NCBI GenBank assembly: GCA_030427705.1
Contig: JAUIBR010000011.1
Coordinates: 62,001-126,000, forward strand
From: a bacterium
GTDB taxonomy: Bacteria > Myxococcota_A > Bradymonadia > Bradymonadales > Bradymonadaceae
Direction: 5' to 3'
Length of the DNA: 64,000 nt
A model generated the notes under the pieces. It was not told where the DNA came from, ran no database searches, and saw nothing but the letters and a program-made list of their open reading frames with translations. Made by a program: the position numbers and the translations under genes. Below are positions 45,763 to 55,458 of this stretch, piece by piece (the first letter of the stretch is position 1; each line of letters opens with the position of its first letter).

Positions 45763-46137
45763 ATGGAACAACCCTGCCCATTTTGCGCAGACATGGACGG
45801 ACGCATCGTCTTTCAGAACGAGCTCGTCTTCGCCATTCGCGACGGCTACCCCGTCAGCACGGGGCACACTCTGATCATACCCAAGCGGCACGTCGCCACC
45901 TGGTTCGACGCCAAGTCTTGGGAGCAGCAGGCCATCTTTGAAGCCATCGAGCACCTGAAGTCGGCCCTCGACCAAGAGTACTCGCCGGACGGCTACAATA
46001 TCGGAATCAATGCGGGCGAAGCGGCGGGGCAGACCGTGATGCACCTGCATGTGCATCTGATTCCGCGGTTCGAGGGCGATATGAATGACCCTCGGGGTGG
46101 GGTGCGTGGTGTGATTCCCGAGAAGCAGAAGTACTGA
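45763..46137 (+). CDS. HIT family hydrolase
   Basis: A 124-aa histidine-triad protein: 'CPFCADMDGRIVFQNE' at the start (a CxxC pair seen in many bacterial HIT proteins), 'GHTLIIPKRHVATWFD' near residue 34, and the catalytic triad 'MHLHVHLIPR' near residue 92 (H-x-H-x-H). Family members hydrolyse nucleotide phosphoramidates or dinucleoside polyphosphates. Complete and of usual length. It marks the left border of the phosphorothioation island. Confidence 0.9.
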   Translation: MEQPCPFCADMDGRIVFQNELVFAIRDGYPVSTGHTLIIPKRHVATWFDAKSWEQQAIFEAIEHLKSALDQEYSPDGYNIGINAGEAAGQTVMHLHVHLIPRFEGDMNDPRGGVRGVIPEKQKY

Positions 46138-46448
46138 TGGACGATAGTTCGGTAATAAGCTTGCAACGATGGTGATTGGTTTCTTCGACCGCGGGTCTGC
46201 CGCGTTCAAGTACGCTGCGTTTCTATCCCCGCTGAACTGCGTACAGTCTGGTGTTTCTATCCGCAATGGCTACGAAATTGTTAAGTCCCAGACGGTTAAC
46301 ACATGAAATCATGAATATTTGTTGGACGTGCTCCGCCTGAATTGTGCCGGCAGCGAAGTTCAAGCGTTTCTTGGATTTCCGTGCGCGTTGACGTGTTTGG
46401 CTGCCAAGAGCTACTTTGACTTGAAACTCAAATTCGGACGGAAGCAGT
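46138..46448. promoter_or_regulatory. Upstream region of the DGQHR-HNH pair
   Basis: This 311-bp gap is visibly more AT-rich than the DNA to its left and probably contains the promoter of the DGQHR-HNH pair. GGAAGCAGT lies directly upstream of the ATG at 46449 and is a plausible ribosome-binding site. No repeat or strong palindrome was found. An antisense frame across it looked non-coding. Confidence 0.4.
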
Positions 46449-48134
46449 ATGATCTTCAAATACCAAGCGATTCGCACAAAGCAGACAGAAACGGGTAGCT
46501 ATCTGATTTTGTTCTCTGCGCCAGCTACCCAGATAAATGAGTGGGCAGGAGTGCCCCAAAAGACTATTTGGGGTGATGGGAACGAAACTGTTGGATTTCA
46601 GCGGAGCGAAAACCCCAAAAGAAGAGACGATCTGGTATCGTTCTTCTCGGACGACAACAACATCATTCAGAATCCACTACTCTGTGCAACACGCGACTTT
46701 GGTGCTTCCGTTGCTTTCACACCTACTTCCTCTGAAGAGTCAAAGGTGCAACACGGCACATTGACAATTGAAATGGAGAGCGAAGAACGAGACCTCTTGA
46801 CCGCCTTGAAAGAGCTTCGCGCGCAGCTTGAGAGTCGTGTGCCTGAACTGCGGGAAGCGCAAATCCCGCCAGAGCTAATGCTGAAACTCAAGCAGGAATC
46901 AGACGAGTTTTCTGAAGTAGAATCAACTGAGGAAGACGAGCACCAAGGGGACTCGCTACCTGAGTTCACTGACGAATCACACATATTCGACTTCTGGCGG
47001 CAGGTGGCCGCGCGGGTCAAAGTTTTGGAGGAGCTCAACGATTATGAAGCCTCAGTCTTTCAAGGCTTTTCGCTTGACTCTGTGGAGTCCTTCTTGAAGC
47101 CGCTGGTTTTGGTTGACGGTCAACATCGCCTTAGCGGAGCGATTCAAGCAACAGAAGCAAAGCTGGGTGAAGATGAGTTGATTCAGGAGTCCGTAAATAG
47201 GATTTCTGCTGGGGAGGACCCAGATGATATCTACGCAGACCAAGCCAATCGAGTGGCGCGGCACCTTCCCGTATCTCTGTTGATGACCGATGATCCTGCA
47301 GAACACGTCTTTCAGTTTGTGGTTGTGAATCAGAAAGCCCAGGCGATTGACAAGGCGTTGCTCGGCACCATCGTTTCAACAAGTCTTTCAAACGAGGAGT
47401 TGAAAGGGGTGTCTGAGCGTCTAATCAACTCGGGCATTCAACTAGACGACTATCAGGCCGCCACTTATGTCGTGCGAAACCCAGAGAGTCCTTTTAGGGA
47501 CCTTGTTGATCGTGGCTTTGGCAATTCTGGCGATTTGCTTAAATGGGGAGTGTTGTTGGCTCTGGTGAACTCGTTCCGTCATCTGTCTGGTGCGAAGCTC
47601 TATCACCAGAGCAAACGAGGCCATGACTTCGCTGCTGTTTGGCGCCAGAACTGGCTTAGTGAGTCGGCAATCGTCGATGGGTTTGAAGAACTTGGATTCG
47701 ATTCGGCATATGGATATTGGTCTTCAAGAAACGGACCGTGGCGAGATTGTTTCATGCGGTTTTGGTCGCGTGTTCGCGATCTGGCTGCGAACACCACCAG
47801 TCCGGATGCCCGAAACTATTGGGGCAAGCCCAGTCATTCGAACCTGTTTAACAAAGTATCGTTGAATATTCTCCTGGCGGACTTCTTTTGCTACATGTTC
47901 ACGAAAGACAAGACTATTTCTTCGGTCGAGGCTATTGACGGGCTAGTTGATGGCTGGCTGGGGGGCACCAAACCTCAAGACTACTTCGGAAGGGATTGGG
48001 ATTTGGCAAACACTAAGAAGGATTCGCCAGGGACCAGAAAGCAATGGTCAGACCTTTGGCATTCTTATCGTACCGTACCTAATCAGAAGCTCCCCAAGTA
48101 CACTGAGTTTCGGAAACCTTATAATGAGCAATAG
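46449..48134 (+). CDS. DGQHR-domain protein (DndB-related, large)
   Basis: A 561-aa protein with the signature 'VDGQHRLSGAIQATEAK' near residue 222 and 'VVNQKAQAIDKALLGTIVS' some 75 residues later, both shared with the DndB/DGQHR superfamily. An acidic, helical insertion (about 115-170) is unusual. The C-terminal 270 residues are helical. It is larger than the canonical DndB encoded at 54379, so this island carries two DGQHR proteins. It overlaps nothing and is followed after 2 nt by an HNH nuclease gene. DGQHR proteins are DNA-associated; a role in recognising phosphorothioate or partnering the nuclease is inferred. Confidence 0.8.
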   Translation: MIFKYQAIRTKQTETGSYLILFSAPATQINEWAGVPQKTIWGDGNETVGFQRSENPKRRDDLVSFFSDDNNIIQNPLLCATRDFGASVAFTPTSSEESKVQHGTLTIEMESEERDLLTALKELRAQLESRVPELREAQIPPELMLKLKQESDEFSEVESTEEDEHQGDSLPEFTDESHIFDFWRQVAARVKVLEELNDYEASVFQGFSLDSVESFLKPLVLVDGQHRLSGAIQATEAKLGEDELIQESVNRISAGEDPDDIYADQANRVARHLPVSLLMTDDPAEHVFQFVVVNQKAQAIDKALLGTIVSTSLSNEELKGVSERLINSGIQLDDYQAATYVVRNPESPFRDLVDRGFGNSGDLLKWGVLLALVNSFRHLSGAKLYHQSKRGHDFAAVWRQNWLSESAIVDGFEELGFDSAYGYWSSRNGPWRDCFMRFWSRVRDLAANTTSPDARNYWGKPSHSNLFNKVSLNILLADFFCYMFTKDKTISSVEAIDGLVDGWLGGTKPQDYFGRDWDLANTKKDSPGTRKQWSDLWHSYRTVPNQKLPKYTEFRKPYNEQ

Positions 48135-48136
48135 CG

Positions 48137-49075
48137 TTGGTACATATCGACACGCTCCAACACTACTTCGAGATCGCATTTGATTACCTCGATGCTGGTC
48201 ACCTTGACTCTAGTTCTCACCGCTTCGCACAACTCAAGGATCCAGATCTGCTCTTTTTGGGCCATGACACAATGCTTGTTTCGGACGTGAAGGCCATTTG
48301 GGTTGAATGGTTTGTGCATTCAATCCTTGATTTGAAAAGGGTGAACCAAGGCCGGGTTTCTGGCCCGCATCTCGCCAAGCAGGTGATGGATGGTTTGGAG
48401 ATTCTCACACCAGGTATCTCCGATAACAGAAGAGAGGAGTTATCTAAGGTTCTGGTGCCACTGATCTTGCAGCGACGACGAAGTGAAACTCGTCGTGTGA
48501 GCTATTCTCTGCAAGAGAAACGCTCCCTGCTCATCAACTCGGGCAAGCCCGCTCGTTGTTGGATTTGTGGTGTCCCGTTTCCGGAGTGGGCGAAAGACAA
48601 GTTTCTAAGGCGCGAACACGAGGCCAAACTGCCCAAATTCGGAGATGTTTTCTTACGACGTGGATTGAAACCTCGGGACCTCGAAGTTGAGATTGAACAT
48701 CGAGTGCCTTTCTCCGCTGGAGGGACAAACAGTATTGAGAATTTGGCTTTGTCCTGTGGGTGGTGTAACACGGGAAAAGGGGACCGAAAGACCATTTACG
48801 ACCCGTCAAAAACTCTGATGAGTGTTTATCACCCAATGATCGGCACCTTTCTGGCCCCGTGTCGATTCTGGATTGTCCGAACACTGACGTTTTCCAGTGG
48901 ATGCGTAACATGTGGAGCAACCACCAGCGAGCATGAGCTTTCGGTGTACATCAGGAATTCAGGCGGTGTCCCTGTACCTCCGAACCTTGCAACATACTGT
49001 CGCGAGCACCATCCCCTCAAAGAGGCCAGTGTCTTGAGTTTGGATGGATTCGAGCAACGAAGACTCAACACATAG
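48137..49075 (+). CDS. HNH endonuclease
   Basis: 312 aa from TTG 48137. The N-terminal 130 residues are helical and unrecognised. The HNH domain (about 135-225) has zinc-binding 'CWICG' and 'CGWCN' pairs, the catalytic 'EIEHRVPFSAGG' (His) and 'SIENLALSC' (Asn). A second Cys-x-x-Cys segment ('SGCVTCGATTSEH') lies near the end. The gene starts 2 nt after the DGQHR gene and belongs with it. In phosphorothioation islands such nucleases either cut unmodified DNA (host modified) or cut phosphorothioated DNA (McrA-like). No sulfur-binding domain is obvious, which favours the first. Confidence 0.8.
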   Translation: MVHIDTLQHYFEIAFDYLDAGHLDSSSHRFAQLKDPDLLFLGHDTMLVSDVKAIWVEWFVHSILDLKRVNQGRVSGPHLAKQVMDGLEILTPGISDNRREELSKVLVPLILQRRRSETRRVSYSLQEKRSLLINSGKPARCWICGVPFPEWAKDKFLRREHEAKLPKFGDVFLRRGLKPRDLEVEIEHRVPFSAGGTNSIENLALSCGWCNTGKGDRKTIYDPSKTLMSVYHPMIGTFLAPCRFWIVRTLTFSSGCVTCGATTSEHELSVYIRNSGGVPVPPNLATYCREHHPLKEASVLSLDGFEQRRLNT

Positions 49076-49104
49076 TCTGCTGACAGTTATTGCCTGTTGT
49101 TCGC

Positions 49105-50565
49105 TCACGTGTTGTGATTGCTTTCGCTGAGTAACTGGTGTCCACGAACCTCCAAGCGAGCGTTCCGCAGGGCTGTCGACCAGCCATTCACGGTGCCAAT
49201 ACTAGTTGAATCCCCGTACAGTCCTGCGTTGACCTCGCTCTTTGTTAGCTCAACAAACTGTTCGAAATTTGGGTAGTCAGATGCAACGAACAGCTCCTTA
49301 CGATGCAGGATCGGCGGATTTCTTCTTTCCGAATAATCAGTGTATTCAGTTTCAAGTCTTCCGAGCGCGACCCTGATTGACTTTGTGAGCAACGGATGAC
49401 CGACCTCGTCGAACTCAGGATAGAAAAGGTAGGATACTGAGGGTGTTCGGCGGCTGAATTTCACCAACGTTGCCCCATCAACCTTGCCGATGTAACGACT
49501 ACTGAGTGCTTCAACCAAACGCAGTACCAGCGGCAGTGACGAAACGTAATCCGCGTGAACATAGAGTGCATCTGGCATCAGTTTGCCAATGTCGGACGCC
49601 CGGCACGCAGAGGGAATCGTTCCCTCCTCGCCCAGACCGAATAAGATGAACTCGGCGAATTGGTTCGCTTTCTTCAGGCTACCAAAGAAGGTCTTGATAT
49701 CGCCTTGAATATGGATTGGTAGGCTAGACAATTTGTGGCGCTTGTATTGGAAGCGCGCCATCGCAAGGAACAGTAGCAAATCGTCTTCTCGGATTTCTCG
49801 AATTCGGTCAGCATCGTCGCCAATCAATGCCGCAACGAAACGCTCCGCTCGTTTCATGCCGCCCAAAGCCTGCACATGATCGGAATAATCAGCGTCGAGT
49901 TCGGATTTGCGTATGAAACGACCACGTTCATGATAGAACTCAAGCAGGGGTTCTAGGGAATCTCTTAGGCCTAACTGCTCTTCTTCACTTGGTTGATTCC
50001 GACGAGCCGCGATCCTTCTGCGGAAACGGTGCGCTGCGAACAAATTTCCAAGTTGTTTATCTCGGAAAACCATGAACACACCCAAGGCAACGGGTTGCGC
50101 CTCCTCGCCCAGGACTTCCTCGATGTAGGCCTTCAATTCGGACTGTGTGTAGTACTTCTGAAAGGTGCCTGATCCTGTCAGTATTCCGTCAGAATAAGGA
50201 ATCTGATACTTCCCGTTCTGGTCTACTGTCACTTGCGCAGAAACAATCAATGCTCTTTCGGCAAGTGTCCAAGCCTCCCTGAGTGCGACTCGACGTTCAG
50301 CCCGGTCCTCGATGACGTTCAAAACATATGTAATTGCGACAAAGTCAGCTTCCGACTTGTCGTTGTCGGGAGCATAATACGGGTCCCAACCCTCAGCTTG
50401 AAAACCTCGTTCCGTTAGGAGCGCAACGTCCTCGCCGCGCCCGCACCCGTAATCAAAAAAGGTCGCACTCGAGTCGAAGATGCCCGAGCCCAACAACAAT
50501 CGCGCAGGTCTGGATAGGTCGTGCCGAGTGATCGCGGTCTTATATCTTGCTGTTGCCATCGTCAC
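49105..50565 (-). CDS. DNA phosphorothioation-associated putative methyltransferase
   Basis: A 486-aa protein with a SAM-binding motif 'FFDYGCGRGEDVALL' near residue 36 and 'AITYVLNVIEDRAER' after it, matching the TIGR04096-type methyltransferase encoded with dnd genes. The N-terminal 'RPARLLLGSGI' is typical of the family. GTG 50565 overlaps the dndE stop; ATG 50559 is an alternative. It is the last gene of the leftward dnd operon. Its substrate (DNA or another molecule) is not settled. Confidence 0.85.
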   Translation of the reverse strand: MTMATARYKTAITRHDLSRPARLLLGSGIFDSSATFFDYGCGRGEDVALLTERGFQAEGWDPYYAPDNDKSEADFVAITYVLNVIEDRAERRVALREAWTLAERALIVSAQVTVDQNGKYQIPYSDGILTGSGTFQKYYTQSELKAYIEEVLGEEAQPVALGVFMVFRDKQLGNLFAAHRFRRRIAARRNQPSEEEQLGLRDSLEPLLEFYHERGRFIRKSELDADYSDHVQALGGMKRAERFVAALIGDDADRIREIREDDLLLFLAMARFQYKRHKLSSLPIHIQGDIKTFFGSLKKANQFAEFILFGLGEEGTIPSACRASDIGKLMPDALYVHADYVSSLPLVLRLVEALSSRYIGKVDGATLVKFSRRTPSVSYLFYPEFDEVGHPLLTKSIRVALGRLETEYTDYSERRNPPILHRKELFVASDYPNFEQFVELTKSEVNAGLYGDSTSIGTVNGWSTALRNARLEVRGHQLLSESNHNT

Positions 50566-50939
50566 CCGACTACGACGCTCATTAGTCCGCTGATATCGGT
50601 TATCTCGCGATCACCAAAGAAATATCCGATTCCTCGATGCAGGTGGAGCTTGAACTGCAACTCCAATACTTCATCGGTGAGCTCAAACCCATCCCGTAGA
50701 CACCGCTCGCGCAGCAACGCGTCGTAAATCTCGTGGTAGGTTCCACCGAATGTTCTCCACGTCATTTCGATTGGGCTATCGAGTTTGATGTTCGCATCCG
50801 GCGGAATGGACTCCTCAGCCAGCGACATACAAAAAGCCCAACGGCACAGGGTGTTCCAGTTCTGAATACCGGTTTTCGCCTTGAGCCTAATCAGCTTGTC
50901 GCGACCACTTTTGGACACTCTCACGTTATCAATTGGCAT
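50562..50939 (-). CDS. dndE: DNA sulfur modification protein DndE
   Basis: 125 aa from ATG 50939. It shows the family start 'VRVSKSGRDKLIRLKAKTG' and 'NWNTLCRWAFCMSLAE'. DndE forms tetramers and binds nicked DNA in other systems. The start overlaps the end of dndD by 11 nt; an earlier in-frame start (50966) would give 134 aa. Usual length and operon position make the assignment firm. Confidence 0.9.
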   Translation of the reverse strand: MPIDNVRVSKSGRDKLIRLKAKTGIQNWNTLCRWAFCMSLAEESIPPDANIKLDSPIEMTWRTFGGTYHEIYDALLRERCLRDGFELTDEVLELQFKLHLHRGIGYFFGDREITDISGLMSVVVG

Positions 50940-52917
50940 CGTTGCCTCCGAAGTATCCCGACTCAACTGTCGTCGACTTGCTGGCGTTGTCGTACTGCAA
51001 CTGCCACTCCCGACCCACCCAAGGACTCAGCGCAGAGTAATAATCGCCAACAATCTCCTCGTCTGTCGAAAGAAGCACGACTTGATGGCTTGCCATTGGG
51101 AAGTAACGATTCACCAAGTAATCTCGATGAACCGAGTCCAGCCGCCCCATAGGGGTATCAATCACCGTTGGCAGTCCCTTACCTGAGGCTCTTGCAAGTC
51201 CCCACAGTATCGAAACAGCCAAAAGTTGTCGCTCCCCAGCCGAAAAACGTTCCGGCGGCAGCTCAGCTCCAGCATTGTCAAAAAGTGTCAGTTTATAGGT
51301 CTGTGGGTCTATCTCCAGACGAGAAACAAGCTCATCCTTTCGAAGCAGCGAACGGAAACTCTGCAGCACCAAATCCGCAATACGTGTTGTATGTCGGGAG
51401 ACCACCGCGGTTCTGAAGTCGCGCAGGGTTTCCTTGGCTTTCTCCGCGTGCCTAACAACTCGCTTGTCCGCCTCTCGGTCAAAGTCTCGCGCAACTTGAC
51501 GTTCAATGACGCGCGTCAGTTTCGCTTTCGTCTCTTCTAGTTTTTGATGAGCCGATTCGAGTTGCTCGTCGAGGGCGTCCGCACGTCTTTGCGTCGTCTC
51601 TAGGGCAACTGAGACCTCTTCTCGTTGCTTCACTAAATTTGCGAGTGTGTCTTTATCCGGAACAGCGGCAAGCTGACGATCTATTGCTTCGATTTCCGCG
51701 ACGATATCTTGGTTCTCTCTCACCATCTGGCCCGATAGTGAACGGCATTCTTCCAATCCGGAATTCAGCAACTGGTTCAACTGGCCGGAGCCCTCCACAG
51801 AGAGATTCAAGTGGACGGGTTTTTCAGAGGCGGTTTGTAGCTCCGCTCGGTCGGTCTCCAACCAAGTCTTGACTTCGCAGGTCAATTCATCGGCCCCTTT
51901 TTTGTCGAGGAAGGCGAGTAATGCCTCGTCGCGTCCAAGCAATTCGGAGTTAAGCACCTTAGCTCGTTTTGTTTTTGTTTCTTCTTCAACCCGCTGCGAG
52001 ATGTCCGCTAACAAGCCGTTCAGTAACAACAACGGCGCAGCCCCGGCTGCTTGCATCCGAAGGCGCTCCCGAGAATCTGACAGCCTGCTCAGCAGAGCTG
52101 TCCGGTGGGCCTCCATTTGCACTCTTGCTTCGTAGCTTTCACCGCCTTGGGCTTTGTATTCAGAGTCGAGCTCTTTGAATCGTCTCTGCAGGCGGTCAAG
52201 GTCGCTGACGACTTCGCCCTTCTGGAGGGTGATGTGGTCGCATTCCTTCTCGAGCCGAGCGACATCTTCCTTGTGTTCTTGAATCTCTGCTTGGTCGTTT
52301 GCTCCGGCTTCGTCGGTAAGTTTCCGTCGTCTGAGAACCGTGAGGTCTGTGACAAGTTGGTCCACGATGTCGACGCCAAGCAAACTTTGCACTGCAGTTG
52401 ATAGGACTTCTCGTGAACGTTCTGGGTCGGCCAATCGTTCGAGTTTCTCACCATCGAAAAGGAACAAACCCGCCACGCCTTTGGGCACGATGCCCTCTAT
52501 CACTTCATCCCATGATTGGGTCATGAATTCATCGTGTTCGCCATCGCGAATGACTGCCACGTTCTCAGTGATCGAACTTCCGTTCTCGTACCAAGCACGT
52601 TTCACACGTACCTGTTGTACCTCGCCATCCAACACTCGGCTGAAAGCCAACTCAACTGCAGCTCCCTCGGAACGCGGTACCCTCCTGTTGATGCTTTCGC
52701 GCAGGAACGAATCATACCCGCCACTGGTCCAGCTCGAGCACTGGGCTCGACGTCCGTATAAGGCGAGTTGGATGGCATCTAAGAAGGTGGTTTTCCCACC
52801 ACCGTTTAGTCCGCCCACAAGCACGACGGGTTTATCAGGTGTCGGAGGGGTAAGTTCAATAACTTGGCGACCCAAGTAGGCGCCAAAGTTGTGGAGCACT
52901 AACTCGTCGAAGATCAT
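50929..52917 (-). CDS. dndD: DNA sulfur modification ATPase DndD
   Basis: A 662-aa SMC/Rad50-like ATPase. Walker A 'GGLNGGGKTT' lies near residue 36, the long middle (about 200-520) is coiled coil, and the C-terminal part has the signature 'FSAGERQLLAVSILWG' and Walker B 'LPTVIDTPMGRLDS'. DndD is thought to supply ATP-driven DNA nicking or strand opening during sulfur insertion. It overlaps dndC by 4 nt (ATGA). The length is normal for the family. Confidence 0.93.
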   Translation of the reverse strand: MIFDELVLHNFGAYLGRQVIELTPPTPDKPVVLVGGLNGGGKTTFLDAIQLALYGRRAQCSSWTSGGYDSFLRESINRRVPRSEGAAVELAFSRVLDGEVQQVRVKRAWYENGSSITENVAVIRDGEHDEFMTQSWDEVIEGIVPKGVAGLFLFDGEKLERLADPERSREVLSTAVQSLLGVDIVDQLVTDLTVLRRRKLTDEAGANDQAEIQEHKEDVARLEKECDHITLQKGEVVSDLDRLQRRFKELDSEYKAQGGESYEARVQMEAHRTALLSRLSDSRERLRMQAAGAAPLLLLNGLLADISQRVEEETKTKRAKVLNSELLGRDEALLAFLDKKGADELTCEVKTWLETDRAELQTASEKPVHLNLSVEGSGQLNQLLNSGLEECRSLSGQMVRENQDIVAEIEAIDRQLAAVPDKDTLANLVKQREEVSVALETTQRRADALDEQLESAHQKLEETKAKLTRVIERQVARDFDREADKRVVRHAEKAKETLRDFRTAVVSRHTTRIADLVLQSFRSLLRKDELVSRLEIDPQTYKLTLFDNAGAELPPERFSAGERQLLAVSILWGLARASGKGLPTVIDTPMGRLDSVHRDYLVNRYFPMASHQVVLLSTDEEIVGDYYSALSPWVGREWQLQYDNASKSTTVESGYFGGNDAN

Positions 52918-54386
52918 TGGTCACCCCCAATCAATGAGAGTTGATAGTCGCCCTCTTTGGCCGCTTCCATGGCGTCTCTTCGTTTGGTTGCGCGATCGAT
53001 CGCGTCGTCTTCATTTTCGTAGAAGGCTTTCTTTATTTCCTTCTCTAACGCATCAAACAGACCTGCCCGGCGCGTCATCAGTCGGTAGCGACGCTCAACG
53101 TCGAGCATGCCTCGTACCAACTCATAGTGAAGCCTATCTTCCCCACAAATTTCGGCGAGCAGGGCTAAGTCCTCTTCGGTGAATGAAGTGGTGTCGTCGT
53201 AGCGTTCGTCAGGGAATGGCTCGCCGGTTACTCGCTCAAAGATCTTCGGCAGAAGATCCTCCATCTCATGCTTTTCGGTTAACCAGAGTCGCCTAATTTC
53301 TCGTAGCTCCTCAATTCGTATCAGCTGTATTTCCCGCACATGAGCCGGACCGTTTTTACGGACCCAGGTTTGGGCTTCAAGAACACGCTCGAGCCATGTC
53401 TGCCGGGCATCTTGCGTGTACGGCCCCGGTATGGGTCGGTCTCCAAACATCTGAACGTTGCCGCTCATTCGGCGGAAGTCTCTAAGGTGTCGGTCATCCC
53501 CGACGTCCAGGTCGTCGCGTAGTTTCAAGAGCGGTAGCATCCACTCCTTTTCTGCGTCGTTCTGAATCATCGCCGTCATTGAGCGGTCTTTGTCGACGAG
53601 TGTGCAAACCCAGCAACCGAAGCGGCTACTGCCGCAACTGGGCGTCGAAGTATCAACAACCAGTGGGCACTCGCCGTCTTCAGACGCGCCCTGATACATG
53701 TTCAACAGGTCCTTGTGGTCGATGCCCCATTTACTCTTCACCTGCATCAGGTAGGTCCAGACATCATCATTGGTCCACGCTTCGATCGGTGAATACACCA
53801 ACGAATTTGGAAGGCTTGCATTCGGGCTGAGCTTCTCGCGAATTCGTTCGCTTTCTAAGCCTTCCATGACAGCTGCGCGTCGAGACGACTCTGCCTTACG
53901 AGTTCCCAAGACAACAATGGCCTCACCATTTTGCTTCACCATCTCGGATATGAACCGGTTTGATGGTTTGATCTTGAGTCGTTCCGTGCACCAGCGAAAC
54001 TTGGGTCTTGGTGCAGGGTAGCCGCGACCCATCAAGTTGACCCAAAACGTGTCGTGAAGGTCTGGCAGAAGCTGATGCGCCTCGATTGGCAGTTCCTCTT
54101 GCGTAGCCGTTTCGTTGATCGCTTTTAGTGAGTGGGAAACCCATGAGGATACAACAGGGTTTTCTACCAATGTGTCTGTGCTGATGACGTGGACGGACTT
54201 GTGTCTCTCTTCAGCAGGTAACTCACTGATGGCAGTCCAGACTAGTTGCAGCGCCGCCGTGGAGTCTTTGCCCCCCGAGTATCCCACTACCCATGGGATT
54301 TCGTCAGATTTGTAAACTCGCTGGGCTTCAGCGACGTAATCAGAAACGGCCGAACTAAAGCCGTCTTGGAACACTGAATCAGCCAT
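52914..54386 (-). CDS. dndC: DNA sulfur modification protein DndC (PAPS-reductase fold)
   Basis: A 490-aa protein. The PP-loop 'VVGYSGGKDSTAAL' is at about 33-46. Four Cys at about 240-265 ('ECPLV', 'PSCGSS', 'FGCWVCTL') match the iron-sulfur ligands of DndC. The enzyme activates the DNA phosphate with ATP and passes sulfur from DndA to it. Overlaps with dndB (8 nt) and dndD (4 nt) show tight coupling. Confidence 0.95.
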   Translation of the reverse strand: MADSVFQDGFSSAVSDYVAEAQRVYKSDEIPWVVGYSGGKDSTAALQLVWTAISELPAEERHKSVHVISTDTLVENPVVSSWVSHSLKAINETATQEELPIEAHQLLPDLHDTFWVNLMGRGYPAPRPKFRWCTERLKIKPSNRFISEMVKQNGEAIVVLGTRKAESSRRAAVMEGLESERIREKLSPNASLPNSLVYSPIEAWTNDDVWTYLMQVKSKWGIDHKDLLNMYQGASEDGECPLVVDTSTPSCGSSRFGCWVCTLVDKDRSMTAMIQNDAEKEWMLPLLKLRDDLDVGDDRHLRDFRRMSGNVQMFGDRPIPGPYTQDARQTWLERVLEAQTWVRKNGPAHVREIQLIRIEELREIRRLWLTEKHEMEDLLPKIFERVTGEPFPDERYDDTTSFTEEDLALLAEICGEDRLHYELVRGMLDVERRYRLMTRRAGLFDALEKEIKKAFYENEDDAIDRATKRRDAMEAAKEGDYQLSLIGGDQ

Positions 54387-55458
54387 TTTTCCCCTCCTTG
54401 AATTTCGCTTCCTCGGATGTTTCGCCCGCCGATAGTGGCAACCCCATTTTTTGTTTCACCAGGTTTGATACGAGCAATACATTCTGCCTCGAGTTGACAA
54501 CTTTCCCAGCGTAAACCGCGCGACCTTCCCACTCGTTGTTGCCTCGCGACCAGTCGATTTCCGCAATCTCGGCGAGCAGTTCGTTCCAACCTTCGGGATG
54601 TAGCCGCAGCAGCGTGCCGCCAACTCGTCCAAGGGCCTGCAAAACGAGGCTGTGGGAGTGGAGAAAATCTTGCCTGACTTCGCCAGATGTCATTCTGCTT
54701 TGATGCACCAGTGTCCATTCTGGGATGTGCTTCGCTACTTCCTCCCAATATTGGGTCACGCATTCGACAACCTCGTCATACTCCTCGAACTCCAGATCTC
54801 CCACCAACTCCATGTTTGCCGAGTGCAACGCGCTTAGGGTGAACAGCTTACGAGACCGAAGGGCAAGTGTGGTTCGCTCAAGCTCAACAAGGTGTCGAAA
54901 GAAGTCTGACTTAAACACAACCTGACGAGTTACATTCGCCACTTCGTCGCGGTGGTCGTAAAGCACGCCAATTGAGGCTGAAGGCCGAACCGCGGTGCGG
55001 TTGAGGTCTGCGAACATCTGCTGCGAACGTTCCAACCCATTATCATGAAAGAAAACGACAGCGATTGTTTCACTACCAAGTTTCGGTTCTTCGTTAAGGG
55101 CCATCTCAATGGCGGCCCTTCGGTGCTGCCCATCGTTGATGATGAATCGAGCTGTCATTGGAATTTTCAATGAGCCCATTTGATTCGTCGTCCCCTCGAC
55201 AGCCGCGAACTCTACGTCCCCATCGATGGACGCAGTGATCGCAGAGAAACAGTAGTCCTCTTGGTTTCCGACGATGTATCTTGCTATGTCAGGGACCCGA
55301 GAGCGGTTGAGCGTTCGCTGGGCTCGAAACTCAGGACCAAGCTCCTCTTCGTCGTAAAGAAAAATCTTCGGGATTATCCGTAGTGGGCACATTGATACGA
55401 AGAATTCCCGTCCCGCCTGCACCCCTTTAATTGCCGGAAATACGTATGCATGTTCCAT
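54379..55458 (-). CDS. dndB: DndB, DGQHR-type regulator
   Basis: A 359-aa protein with the signature 'RFIINDGQHRRAAIEMAL' at about 104-121 and 'MFADLNRTAVRPSASIG' some 45 residues later. In Salmonella DndB is a repressor of the dnd operon. It is the first gene of the leftward operon and lies head to head with dndA, a suitable place to control both. It retains the catalytic-like DGQHR motif and the usual length. Confidence 0.92.
   Translation of the reverse strand: MEHAYVFPAIKGVQAGREFFVSMCPLRIIPKIFLYDEEELGPEFRAQRTLNRSRVPDIARYIVGNQEDYCFSAITASIDGDVEFAAVEGTTNQMGSLKIPMTARFIINDGQHRRAAIEMALNEEPKLGSETIAVVFFHDNGLERSQQMFADLNRTAVRPSASIGVLYDHRDEVANVTRQVVFKSDFFRHLVELERTTLALRSRKLFTLSALHSANMELVGDLEFEEYDEVVECVTQYWEEVAKHIPEWTLVHQSRMTSGEVRQDFLHSHSLVLQALGRVGGTLLRLHPEGWNELLAEIAEIDWSRGNNEWEGRAVYAGKVVNSRQNVLLVSNLVKQKMGLPLSAGETSEEAKFKEGKNG

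Noticed and set aside
46223-46477. 84-aa leftward frame before the DGQHR gene
   Set aside because: It overlaps the start of a clear gene, lacks a ribosome-binding site and has no family resemblance.
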